Notes under the pieces: generated by a model
The model's database searches: none
What the model saw: the letters and a program-made list of their open reading frames with translations, nothing else
What the model was told of the DNA's origin: nothing
Position numbers and translations under genes: made by a program
In this document: positions 37,963 to 45,191 of the stretch, piece after piece
Numbering within the stretch: position 1 is the first letter of the stretch
How the letters are laid out: every line of letters begins with the position of its first letter
Assembly (NCBI GenBank): GCA_017517275.1
Contig: JAFWZX010000001.1
Span: 28,596-92,595, forward strand
Reading direction: 5' to 3'
Origin: Clostridia bacterium
GTDB taxonomy: Bacteria > Bacillota > Clostridia > UBA1212 > UBA1255
Length of the DNA stretch: 64,000 nt

Positions 37963-39741
37963 ATGAATGTTTTCTCAGTGATAACCCTACTTGGCGGCTT
38001 AGCTTTCTTCCTATACGGTATGAAAGTAATGTCCGACGGACTTGAAAAGTCTGCAAACGGTAAATTAAATAAGAATCTAGATAAGATAACTCGAAACAAA
38101 TTCCTGGCGATGATATTTGGTGCCTGTATGACAGTTGCAGTGCAGTCTTCGTCAGCCGTAACCGTTATGTTAGTCGGTCTTGTAAACTCCGGGATTCTTC
38201 AATTCGGACAAACTATCGGTGTGCTGATGGGTTCTAACATAGGAACTACACTTACGGCGTGGATTTTAAGTTTAGCCGGCATAGACAGTGACGTTTTCTG
38301 GCTCAAAATATTAAAGCCGGCCAATTTTGCACCATTGTTTGCTTTCATCGGTATAATAATTACGATGTTAAGCAAAAGTGAAAAGAGAAAGAACACAGGT
38401 AACGTTCTCGTGGGTTTTGCTGTTCTCATGTTTGGAATGACGCTTATGTCTGATGCTATGGAGCCTTTGTCTGAGATGCCGGAATTCGCCAGTATTCTTA
38501 CTGCCTTCAAGAATCCGTTACTTGCTGTTTTGGTAGGTGCAGTTTTCACAGGTATTATCCAAAGTTCGGCAGCCTCTGTGGGAATTCTGCAAGCACTGTC
38601 CCTATCCGGCGGAATTACGTACGGAATCGCACTCCCGATTATTATGGGACAAAACATCGGTACATGCGTAACAGCTCTTATCTCAAGTATCGGTGTTAAC
38701 AGAAATGCAAAAAAAGTTGCAGTTGTTCACTTATCATTTAATATTTTAGGAACTCTTATATGTCTGATTCCTTTCTGCATAGGAGATATGATATTTGATT
38801 GGGCCTTTGTCGATAAAGAAATATCACCTCTTATGATCGCCATTATACACACACTGTTTAACTTATTTACAACGGCAATCCTTCTGCCTTTCTCAAAACA
38901 ATTGGAAAAAATTGCTAACTTTATCATTAAAGATAAAGATCAGCCGGTACAGCAGAAGGTTCTCCTCGACGAGCGTATTTTATCAATCCCTGCAATCGCG
39001 GTTGAAAAGGCATTTGATTTATCAGTAGAAATGTGTTTTCTCGCCAAAGATACGTTCCTTAAGGCAACAAGTCAGACTTTTTCCTTTGACCCTAAAACGG
39101 CAGAAGACATATATACTCATGAAAATGAATTGGATCACTTAGAAGATCACCTGAGTACATATATGATGCGCCTGTCAAAAATCGGAATATCCGAAGAAGA
39201 CTCCAAATGCGTTGCCAAAATCCTACATACGGTCGACGATTTTGAAAGAATCGGTGATCATGCCATTAACTACGTTCAGACCACAAAGGATATGTTAGAT
39301 AACAAACAGGTATTCTCCGAAGATGCCGCATATGAAGTTGCTCAGCTTAACAAAGCAATTGCCGACATTCTCGATATCACATCTACCGCATATAAAAATA
39401 ACGACCCTGTTTTAGCAGCAAAAGTGGAGCCTTTCGGAGAAGCAATCTGCGACTTAATTCTTAAAGCTAAAAGAAATCACATCGCAAGACTTCAGAAAGG
39501 TGTCTGCACGAAAGACACAGGCTTTACATTTAACGATGTTCTGACTAATTTAGAGCGTGTTTCTGATCACTGTTCAAATATTGCCGTTGCAATTATTGAG
39601 TCGCGTCACGGCACGTTTGACACGCACGAATACCTGCAGGAAGTAAAGGGCCACCCTACCGAGAACTTCCAGCAATTATATACGATGTATCTTAACGAGT
39701 ATTCTTTAGCATCTACTGCTTCAAACAGCAAGGAAGATTAA
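37963..39741 (+). CDS. Na/Pi cotransporter family protein with PhoU-like domain
   Basis: The 592-residue protein has a membrane half with two copies of the family QSS motif: AVQSSSAVTVMLVGLVNSG near 59-77 and IIQSSAASVGILQALS near 196-211, and the matching GSNIGTT and GQNIGTC segments. These are the sodium- and phosphate-binding repeats of the NptA/YjbB group. From about 345 a helical PhoU-like domain follows (HTVDDFERIGDHAINYV, LERVSDHCSNIAVAI). GGAGG precedes the ATG. Import or export of phosphate cannot be settled from sequence; the PhoU domain suggests regulation by phosphate state. Confidence 0.93.
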   Translation: MNVFSVITLLGGLAFFLYGMKVMSDGLEKSANGKLNKNLDKITRNKFLAMIFGACMTVAVQSSSAVTVMLVGLVNSGILQFGQTIGVLMGSNIGTTLTAWILSLAGIDSDVFWLKILKPANFAPLFAFIGIIITMLSKSEKRKNTGNVLVGFAVLMFGMTLMSDAMEPLSEMPEFASILTAFKNPLLAVLVGAVFTGIIQSSAASVGILQALSLSGGITYGIALPIIMGQNIGTCVTALISSIGVNRNAKKVAVVHLSFNILGTLICLIPFCIGDMIFDWAFVDKEISPLMIAIIHTLFNLFTTAILLPFSKQLEKIANFIIKDKDQPVQQKVLLDERILSIPAIAVEKAFDLSVEMCFLAKDTFLKATSQTFSFDPKTAEDIYTHENELDHLEDHLSTYMMRLSKIGISEEDSKCVAKILHTVDDFERIGDHAINYVQTTKDMLDNKQVFSEDAAYEVAQLNKAIADILDITSTAYKNNDPVLAAKVEPFGEAICDLILKAKRNHIARLQKGVCTKDTGFTFNDVLTNLERVSDHCSNIAVAIIESRHGTFDTHEYLQEVKGHPTENFQQLYTMYLNEYSLASTASNSKED

Positions 39742-39755
39742 TCAAACCAAGAATT

Positions 39756-39784
39756 AAGGGGGCATTCTTTGATGCCCCCTTTTT
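39756..39784 (+). terminator. Terminator after the Na/Pi cotransporter
   Basis: AAGGGGGCAT and ATGCCCCCTT pair perfectly around a six-base loop and are followed by TTTTG on the plus strand. Confidence 0.93.
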
Positions 39785-39800
39785 GTTTGTAAAAAATATA

Positions 39801-41006
39801 TTATTTATTAAAAACGTATTTATCCATTCTGCGGAAAGCCTCTTGAACAAGGCTAAGAGGAAGCGCAAGATTAATTCTTATATGATATTTACCTCCGTAA
39901 GCAGCTCCGTTTTGCCATGCAACACCTACATCCCATCCGGATTTTAAAAGTTCATTTAATACCATATTATGGTTTGTAAGCCACTTTTCACAATCAATAT
40001 ACAGCATGTAGGTTCCTTGAGGTCTTGCGTAGGTTACACCTTCAAAGTGGTTGTCTATATAATCACACGCATATGATATATTATCTTGTAATACTTGGCA
40101 AAGTTCATCGGCCCACTCATGTCCGGCACTGCTGTAAGCACCGATTAAACTGTACATAGACAGAACGTTCATTTCGTTATAGTGAGATAAAGATGATTCT
40201 TTATTTACTCTGTCACGAAGACGTTTGTTATAGATAACGTGATATGAACCTACGATTCCGGCTAAATTGAACGTCTTTGACGGCGCGTACAAAGCAACTG
40301 TTCTGTTTTTTGCATCTTCTGATACTGATTGTGTGGGAGTATGTACGTGTCCGGGCATTATTATATCTGACCAAATCTCGTCTGAAACTACGTATACGTC
40401 ATGTTTTTTGAAAAGATCCATCATTTTCTCTACTTCCCATTTTTCCCAAACGCGGCCGGTAGGATTATGAGGTGTACAAAACAGAGCGGCATGAATATTA
40501 TTTCTAACGATTTTTTCTTCCATATCCTTGTAATCCATGCGCCAAACACCTTTATCATCTATAAAAAGATCACTGAAAATCATATTATAACCGTTCTGTT
40601 TTAAAACTTTTGTAAAGCCTGAATATGCCGGATTGTGAATAAGCACGTTATCTCCACGAGAGCAAAACGTTCCTAATGCCGACAAAACACCGCCAAGAAC
40701 ACCATTTTCGTATCCGATATACTCTGCTTTCAAATCGGCAACATTTTTGCGTTTTTTATGCCAATCAATGATTGCGTCATAATATTCCGGACGAGGCTCA
40801 AAATATCCAAAGGACGGATGATTAATTCTGCCTACGATAGCCTGGCAGATATCCGGCAGTACAGGAAAATTCATATCAGCAACCCACATAGGTATTACGT
40901 CATAGCCATCTTTCGGAGGCGCAGGTGCCCATGGTTCTCCAAGACAGTCAAGTGCCATGGCATCTTTTCCTTTTCTATCCATAATAGAAACAAAATCGTA
41001 TTTCAT
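39801..41006 (-). CDS. MalY/PatB-type PLP aminotransferase (cystathionine beta-lyase-like)
   Basis: 401 residues of the fold-type I aminotransferase family. The start MKYDFVSIMDRKGKDAMALD and PMWVADMNFPVLP are typical of MalY/PatB; TPHNPTGRVW and the PLP lysine K244 in APSKTFNLAG complete the site. Relatives are C-S lyases acting on cystathionine or cysteine conjugates, while MalY of E. coli also affects maltose regulation. It is the last gene of an operon with a GH39-like hydrolase and a binding lipoprotein, so its job there is not obvious. Confidence 0.88.
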   Translation of the reverse strand: MKYDFVSIMDRKGKDAMALDCLGEPWAPAPPKDGYDVIPMWVADMNFPVLPDICQAIVGRINHPSFGYFEPRPEYYDAIIDWHKKRKNVADLKAEYIGYENGVLGGVLSALGTFCSRGDNVLIHNPAYSGFTKVLKQNGYNMIFSDLFIDDKGVWRMDYKDMEEKIVRNNIHAALFCTPHNPTGRVWEKWEVEKMMDLFKKHDVYVVSDEIWSDIIMPGHVHTPTQSVSEDAKNRTVALYAPSKTFNLAGIVGSYHVIYNKRLRDRVNKESSLSHYNEMNVLSMYSLIGAYSSAGHEWADELCQVLQDNISYACDYIDNHFEGVTYARPQGTYMLYIDCEKWLTNHNMVLNELLKSGWDVGVAWQNGAAYGGKYHIRINLALPLSLVQEAFRRMDKYVFNK

Positions 41007-41022
41007 CTTAAATCTCCTAACT

Positions 41023-42351
41023 TTATATTTCTTTTATCAAAACCACTGAATGCAATGACACAGTAATGTCAAGATCATTTACTGTTTTTATTAATTCTCC
41101 GTTGTGATCCTTATCAAGAAGGTATATTTCATATGTGCCGAAAGATTGCAAGTCCACATGCAGATCTACAGATGCCAGATCGTCTCGGTCAGAGTAATAC
41201 GCTATCACCGCAAGTTTCTTACCATTTTTATTAACTCCGCAAAGTGTATAAACATTATCACACGGATCGTTGCTGTCTGATATCTTTTCGCACCTGATTT
41301 CATAATCCATATCGTAAAACATTCCGTACCAATACAATGGATAGTATCCTTTTAACGGTTCATAGGAATAATAGTCAAATGCTCCACAAAAAGCAGACGG
41401 TCTTGTGTCATAGTACATCAGCATATCGATATCTGACGGTTGCGCTGCACATATACAGGCCATAGTAAAGGTAGCTCCTTTTATGCCGTGAATTGTCATT
41501 ATTGAATATTTAAAATGGACGTCCCAACCTTTAACGTAATTCCATTCATTGAGAATACTTTCGGCTGTTTCATATCCTGATTCTACCAAAAGAGCCTTTA
41601 TCTTCTCAGACAAGGCGAGTATTATTGAAGGTTCCGTCGCATATATGTGCCAGGAAAAGAAGTCAATAGGAACGTTCCGGCGCTTCATTTCCGTAAGAAA
41701 ATCACTTATCCATTCGAGCCTTCCGCAAGAGGCAGGTCCGCCTATTTTTAATTCGGGAAAGCAATATTTTAGATGTTTTGCCGCAATTTCGTATAAATCA
41801 AAAAATTGCATTTTTGTTCCCTGCCAGTTCCGTTTATCTAAAGCATCATCCGCGTCCAGATCAGGCTCGTTCCAAATTTCCCAGTATTTTATTCCCAGTC
41901 GGTACCCGTCTGCCCAGCCTTCATTATAATGTCTTATTATATGTTCGCAGATTATTGCCCATTTTTTGTAATCAGGCGGAACACGCGTATCATGTTTTTT
42001 TATTTGATTTTCTATCGTCTGACCCAATCTGAAGAAAGTTTCTGTACCGGCTTCAAGGCAAATCAGAATCGCTTCATCGGTACATCCGAAATCGTAGGAT
42101 GCCGGATCATACGGATCTGCGTTAAAATCAGGAAAAATGCACGTAATGTCATGGCTGTGCGGACCTCCGTATATGGGATGCATAGCCGAATCATGATTCC
42201 TTGAATACGGTATACGAGCAGCTTTATACTCACAGAAATTAGATCTGTATTGGTCAGGAGCATGTCTTTTATGCCAGGGACCGCCATTTGTTGCATTCAA
42301 TATCTTGAACTTTCCGTATTTTATTTCGGGATCATATTTTAAAGTTATCAT
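41023..42351 (-). CDS. Glycoside hydrolase, GH39-like
   Basis: 442 residues forming a clan-A type barrel and a C-terminal beta domain. YWEIWNEPD carries the acid/base E162 and SILNEWNY the nucleophile E269, the spacing of GH39 enzymes such as beta-xylosidases and alpha-L-iduronidases. There is no signal peptide, so it works in the cytoplasm on imported sugars. The substrate is uncertain; overall similarity to described members looks modest by eye. AGGTGA precedes the ATG, 12 bases after the binding-protein gene. Confidence 0.68.
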   Translation of the reverse strand: MITLKYDPEIKYGKFKILNATNGGPWHKRHAPDQYRSNFCEYKAARIPYSRNHDSAMHPIYGGPHSHDITCIFPDFNADPYDPASYDFGCTDEAILICLEAGTETFFRLGQTIENQIKKHDTRVPPDYKKWAIICEHIIRHYNEGWADGYRLGIKYWEIWNEPDLDADDALDKRNWQGTKMQFFDLYEIAAKHLKYCFPELKIGGPASCGRLEWISDFLTEMKRRNVPIDFFSWHIYATEPSIILALSEKIKALLVESGYETAESILNEWNYVKGWDVHFKYSIMTIHGIKGATFTMACICAAQPSDIDMLMYYDTRPSAFCGAFDYYSYEPLKGYYPLYWYGMFYDMDYEIRCEKISDSNDPCDNVYTLCGVNKNGKKLAVIAYYSDRDDLASVDLHVDLQSFGTYEIYLLDKDHNGELIKTVNDLDITVSLHSVVLIKEI

Positions 42352-42363
42352 TGTTTCACCTGA

Positions 42364-43968
42364 TTATTTCATTTTCACCTTTTTTATATTACGAAGCCAC
42401 GTGGTAGTATCAGACAGTTTCGAAGGCATACTGTCTTGCATTATACGTTCCTTGCTGTAGGCAAGTTTATAATTCGTGGCACTTAACACACCGATTTTAT
42501 CATTTTCAATCAGATTTTCATATCCTTCTTGACCGTCAAAAATCATACAGATGTCATATGTGCCATTTATAATTCCTGAAACAGGATTATAATATTCCCC
42601 GCTGTCTTTGTTATTCAAATACAATAAGACACGTTTAACATTGCCGGGCTTTTCACCTGAATAATTAACATTTTCTGTCAGATAAATAATCCCGTCTGCC
42701 GTCTTTTCATATTTAAAGGGACCTGCTCCCATCGGATATTTGTCAAAATTGCGGATTTGGTCAATATTCCCTTTTGTAAATCCAAAACTATTTGCATCAT
42801 AATTATATAAATCTAAATCTCCGTAATAACTAAGCGGCATAACGGGAAACACAAAGTAAAGCTCGTCATATATACTATACGTGCTCAAGGTAAGCTCCAA
42901 AGTAAAGTTTCCGGTCTTTTTAATGCCGGTTATTTTATCATTTTCCTCAGTGATATCTCCGTTTATTTTGGCTTGATTAACTACGAATTCCTTAATCAGA
43001 ATCGTTGAAAAGTGAATCGGTTTATACATTGTCTCTATACCATCAATGTTGTAGCCATGAGCCTGTTTGACACAGGCGAGGAAATCTTCTGCAGTCGGAA
43101 AATCTTTTTCCATATCATATTTCTTACCGCATACGTCCTCTAACTCGCCGGATTGACTTAACTTAGCTAAATCACATTTATACATAGCAAGAGCAACACC
43201 CGACAGGTCGGAGCCCTCATCAATTCCCACTCTGGTTGAATTAATGTGATCGACTATGGCCTCCATGTACTGCCTGCAGGATTTTTGAAAATCGTCCTTC
43301 CAGAAGCTGTCAAACTGTGTTTTCGTAAAAAGCTGCTCGTACGGAGTCAGATCTTCTGTTTCTGGAGCCACCTGAACAATATTTTCTGCTATTGTAGCAT
43401 ACTTATTGAAAATCTCACTGTTAAAGCCGTATCTGTACTCGTCAATCCCCTTTATCGGCAACATTCCCAGTTTGTATTGTCCGTCGTAAGAAACGTCACA
43501 AAGTACGTACATGTTAAAAATCAAATCATCAATAGTAATTTGTTTTCCTTCTGCGGTGTACAGATTGTCATTAAGTGTGATTTTATAAGTAACTTCATAA
43601 TCATATCTGGAAAGTGTCGAGTCTGTCTGCGGAGCAAAAGTCTGAATGGGAATTTCATTGAGCTGCTGTATCGTCGCAATGCTACTGCTTACGGTATTTC
43701 CGATTATAATATCCTCAACGTCAAGCAAAAAAAGCTGAGTAAGATTTACAATATCCATATCCACGTTTGTTGTTGTGTCTGCAAAAAATGGATTTAAAGT
43801 AGTAAAATGCTCACTGTAACCTAAAATAACAGTATCGACCGTCGTATCTGCCGGTGTAGCAGTCGGTTCCGGTTGGAAGGAAGTATTCGGAAAGCATCCT
43901 GATAAAAGCATCGTAAGTACCAGTATAATAAAAATATACGTATGTGATTTATTTGCTTTTTTTATCAT
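42364..43968 (-). CDS. ABC-type solute-binding lipoprotein, family 5, apparently lacking its C-terminal lobe
   Basis: From the ATG at 43968 (GGAGGAG upstream) the protein has 534 residues. The signal peptide ends in the lipobox MLLSGCF, followed by a Pro/Thr spacer. TTLNPFFADTTTNVDMDIV, ITIDDLIFNMYVLCD, GNFTLELTLSTYSIYDELYF and YPMGAGPFKYEKTADG follow the order of family-5 oligopeptide/oligosaccharide binding proteins. After NGTYDICMIFDGQEGYENLIEND such proteins normally continue about 200 residues with a third lobe, but here only about 40 residues remain before the stop. A long insertion of unusual sequence is in the middle. No permease or ATPase genes are near. Confidence 0.72.
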   Translation of the reverse strand: MIKKANKSHTYIFIILVLTMLLSGCFPNTSFQPEPTATPADTTVDTVILGYSEHFTTLNPFFADTTTNVDMDIVNLTQLFLLDVEDIIIGNTVSSSIATIQQLNEIPIQTFAPQTDSTLSRYDYEVTYKITLNDNLYTAEGKQITIDDLIFNMYVLCDVSYDGQYKLGMLPIKGIDEYRYGFNSEIFNKYATIAENIVQVAPETEDLTPYEQLFTKTQFDSFWKDDFQKSCRQYMEAIVDHINSTRVGIDEGSDLSGVALAMYKCDLAKLSQSGELEDVCGKKYDMEKDFPTAEDFLACVKQAHGYNIDGIETMYKPIHFSTILIKEFVVNQAKINGDITEENDKITGIKKTGNFTLELTLSTYSIYDELYFVFPVMPLSYYGDLDLYNYDANSFGFTKGNIDQIRNFDKYPMGAGPFKYEKTADGIIYLTENVNYSGEKPGNVKRVLLYLNNKDSGEYYNPVSGIINGTYDICMIFDGQEGYENLIENDKIGVLSATNYKLAYSKERIMQDSMPSKLSDTTTWLRNIKKVKMK

Positions 43969-44005
43969 AAAAACTCCTCCGAGAGCAAAGCTAATAATTG
44001 CCTTT

Positions 44006-44034
44006 ATGATATATAAATCGCAGGCCAAAGTCAA
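44006..44034 (-). promoter_or_regulatory. Promoter of the binding protein-GH39-aminotransferase operon
   Basis: TTGACT (44034-44029), 17 bases, TATCAT (44011-44006) on the minus strand, about 38 bases before the chosen ATG. The three genes downstream are 12 and 16 bases apart. Confidence 0.6.
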
Positions 44035-44114
44035 ATGAAACTGATAAAATTAAGATGGAAACGTAAAAGCAAAACAGAGTGATATAGGGTTGTACCCTGA
44101 AGGATAATTATAAG

Positions 44115-44150
44115 AAATACGGTATATCTCGAAAGAGGTATACCGTATTT
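44115..44150 (-). terminator. Long hairpin after the small membrane protein gene
   Basis: A 16-pair stem (one G-U) closes a GAAA tetraloop, from AAATACGGTATA to its complement. On the minus strand it ends in TATTTCTTATAATT, a weak U-run. It follows the XRE-membrane protein pair. Confidence 0.7.
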
Positions 44151-44202
44151 TGCTTTTGTTGGCATATTGAAATATGTCTAATTGCAGTTAGCTGTGTTTT
44201 TA

Positions 44203-44421
44203 CTATTTCTCCTTTTTCTTTGCAATATATGAGACGATAGAACAAGCAATGATAGCAATGGCAAATGGAATAATGAACAAAAAGCCTACTTCCCAAGGCG
44301 CACTCGTAAAATGATGCTTTTCCGCATGATATCCGCTTGTACAAAGGTTAGTTACTACAACACACATAATGTTTGTAAGCAAAATTGCAAGTGCTGCAAA
44401 AATAGTTGATATTTTTTTCAT
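44203..44421 (-). CDS. Small two-helix membrane protein
   Basis: 72 residues with helices at about 5-25 and 45-66 and a basic KKKEK tail. No family recognised. It follows the XRE regulator by nine bases and has AGGAGG before the ATG, so it is co-transcribed and may be the target or partner of the regulator. Confidence 0.6.
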   Translation of the reverse strand: MKKISTIFAALAILLTNIMCVVVTNLCTSGYHAEKHHFTSAPWEVGFLFIIPFAIAIIACSIVSYIAKKKEK

Positions 44422-44430
44422 TGAAACCTC

Positions 44431-44892
44431 CTACTTATGTTTCATAGTTTTGATAAGTATTATAGCTCCAAAGACCACCAACAACACCGAAGCCAGCATT
44501 GCTATAAATGTTCCGTTAATGACTATCATAGATGACTGCGCAATTTTGTCAGCAGTTTCCGAACTTAATACCGAAATAGCACCGAACACGATTAAGGAAG
44601 CGCATCCCAAAAGCGAAATCACAAGACCTAATATTCCAAGAAGCTTCTTGTTTCCGCCGTTCTTCTCGGCAGGTTGTACGCTTGTCGGTTCTTCGATATC
44701 TTCTTTAACGAGATAGTCTATACTGACACCAAAAAACTCGCTATATTTTTGTAGCATTTCGGCATCAGGTGTTGTCGTTCCATTTTCCCATTTTGAAATC
44801 ACTTGTCTTGAGCAATTCAGTTTCTCAGCAAGAGCTTCTTGGGATAATCCTTGTTTGCGGCGCAAGTTATAAAGTTTTTCAGACAGCGTCAT
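44431..44892 (-). CDS. XRE-family transcriptional regulator with C-terminal membrane helices
   Basis: 153 residues. The N-terminal helix-turn-helix (LYNLRRKQGLSQEALAEKLNCSRQVISKWENG at about 7-38) is a clear XRE/Cro DNA-binding domain, followed by a linker and two membrane helices near 84-106 and 125-147. Such membrane-bound XRE proteins are common in Clostridia and often regulate the adjoining small membrane protein. AAGGAGG precedes the ATG. A promoter is at 44913-44941. Confidence 0.88.
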   Translation of the reverse strand: MTLSEKLYNLRRKQGLSQEALAEKLNCSRQVISKWENGTTTPDAEMLQKYSEFFGVSIDYLVKEDIEEPTSVQPAEKNGGNKKLLGILGLVISLLGCASLIVFGAISVLSSETADKIAQSSMIVINGTFIAMLASVLLVVFGAIILIKTMKHK

Positions 44893-44912
44893 AAATACCT
44901 CCTTACGCCATA

Positions 44913-44941
44913 AGTATAACGGCTTTGATTATAATCGTCTA
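44913..44941 (-). promoter_or_regulatory. Promoter of the XRE regulator
   Basis: TAGACG (44941-44936), 17 bases, TATACT (44918-44913) on the minus strand. Confidence 0.5.
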
Positions 44942-45039
44942 TACACAGCCGTAGGCAATTCCGCAACAAGCATAGACATTTAGTATTTTCGTCGAATTCT
45001 TATTTATCGTTTATATAATTTTTACCCCTATTATGACAA

Positions 45040-45070
45040 AAAAACCGCAGAAAACCAATCTGCGGTTTTT
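45040..45070. terminator. Terminator-like hairpin between divergent genes
   Basis: AAAAACCGCAGA and TCTGCGGTTTTT form a perfect stem with U-runs both ways. It lies between two divergent genes where no transcript should end, so it may insulate them or be left from a lost gene. The following bases 45071-45128 hold an inverted repeat TAGAGT-AAC-ACTCTA (45096-45110). Confidence 0.65.
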
Positions 45071-45128
45071 TCTGGAGGTAGGCAAAACTGTCCTTTAGAG
45101 TAACACTCTATCCAGACGTTTTTTATTC

Positions 45129-45157
45129 TTGCTTTTATCCCGAATATCAAATAAAAT
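45129..45157 (+). promoter_or_regulatory. Promoter of the GH78 rhamnosidase
   Basis: TTGCTT (45129-45134), 17 bases, TAAAAT (45152-45157). The inverted repeat at 45096-45110 lies just upstream and could bind an activator or repressor. Confidence 0.55.
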
Positions 45158-45191
45158 GTGCTCAATGTAAAAAAAAAAGGCGGTAAATAAT

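Noticed and set aside
43246..43797. 183-codon plus-strand frame
   Set aside because: It is antisense to the binding-protein gene and shows no domain.
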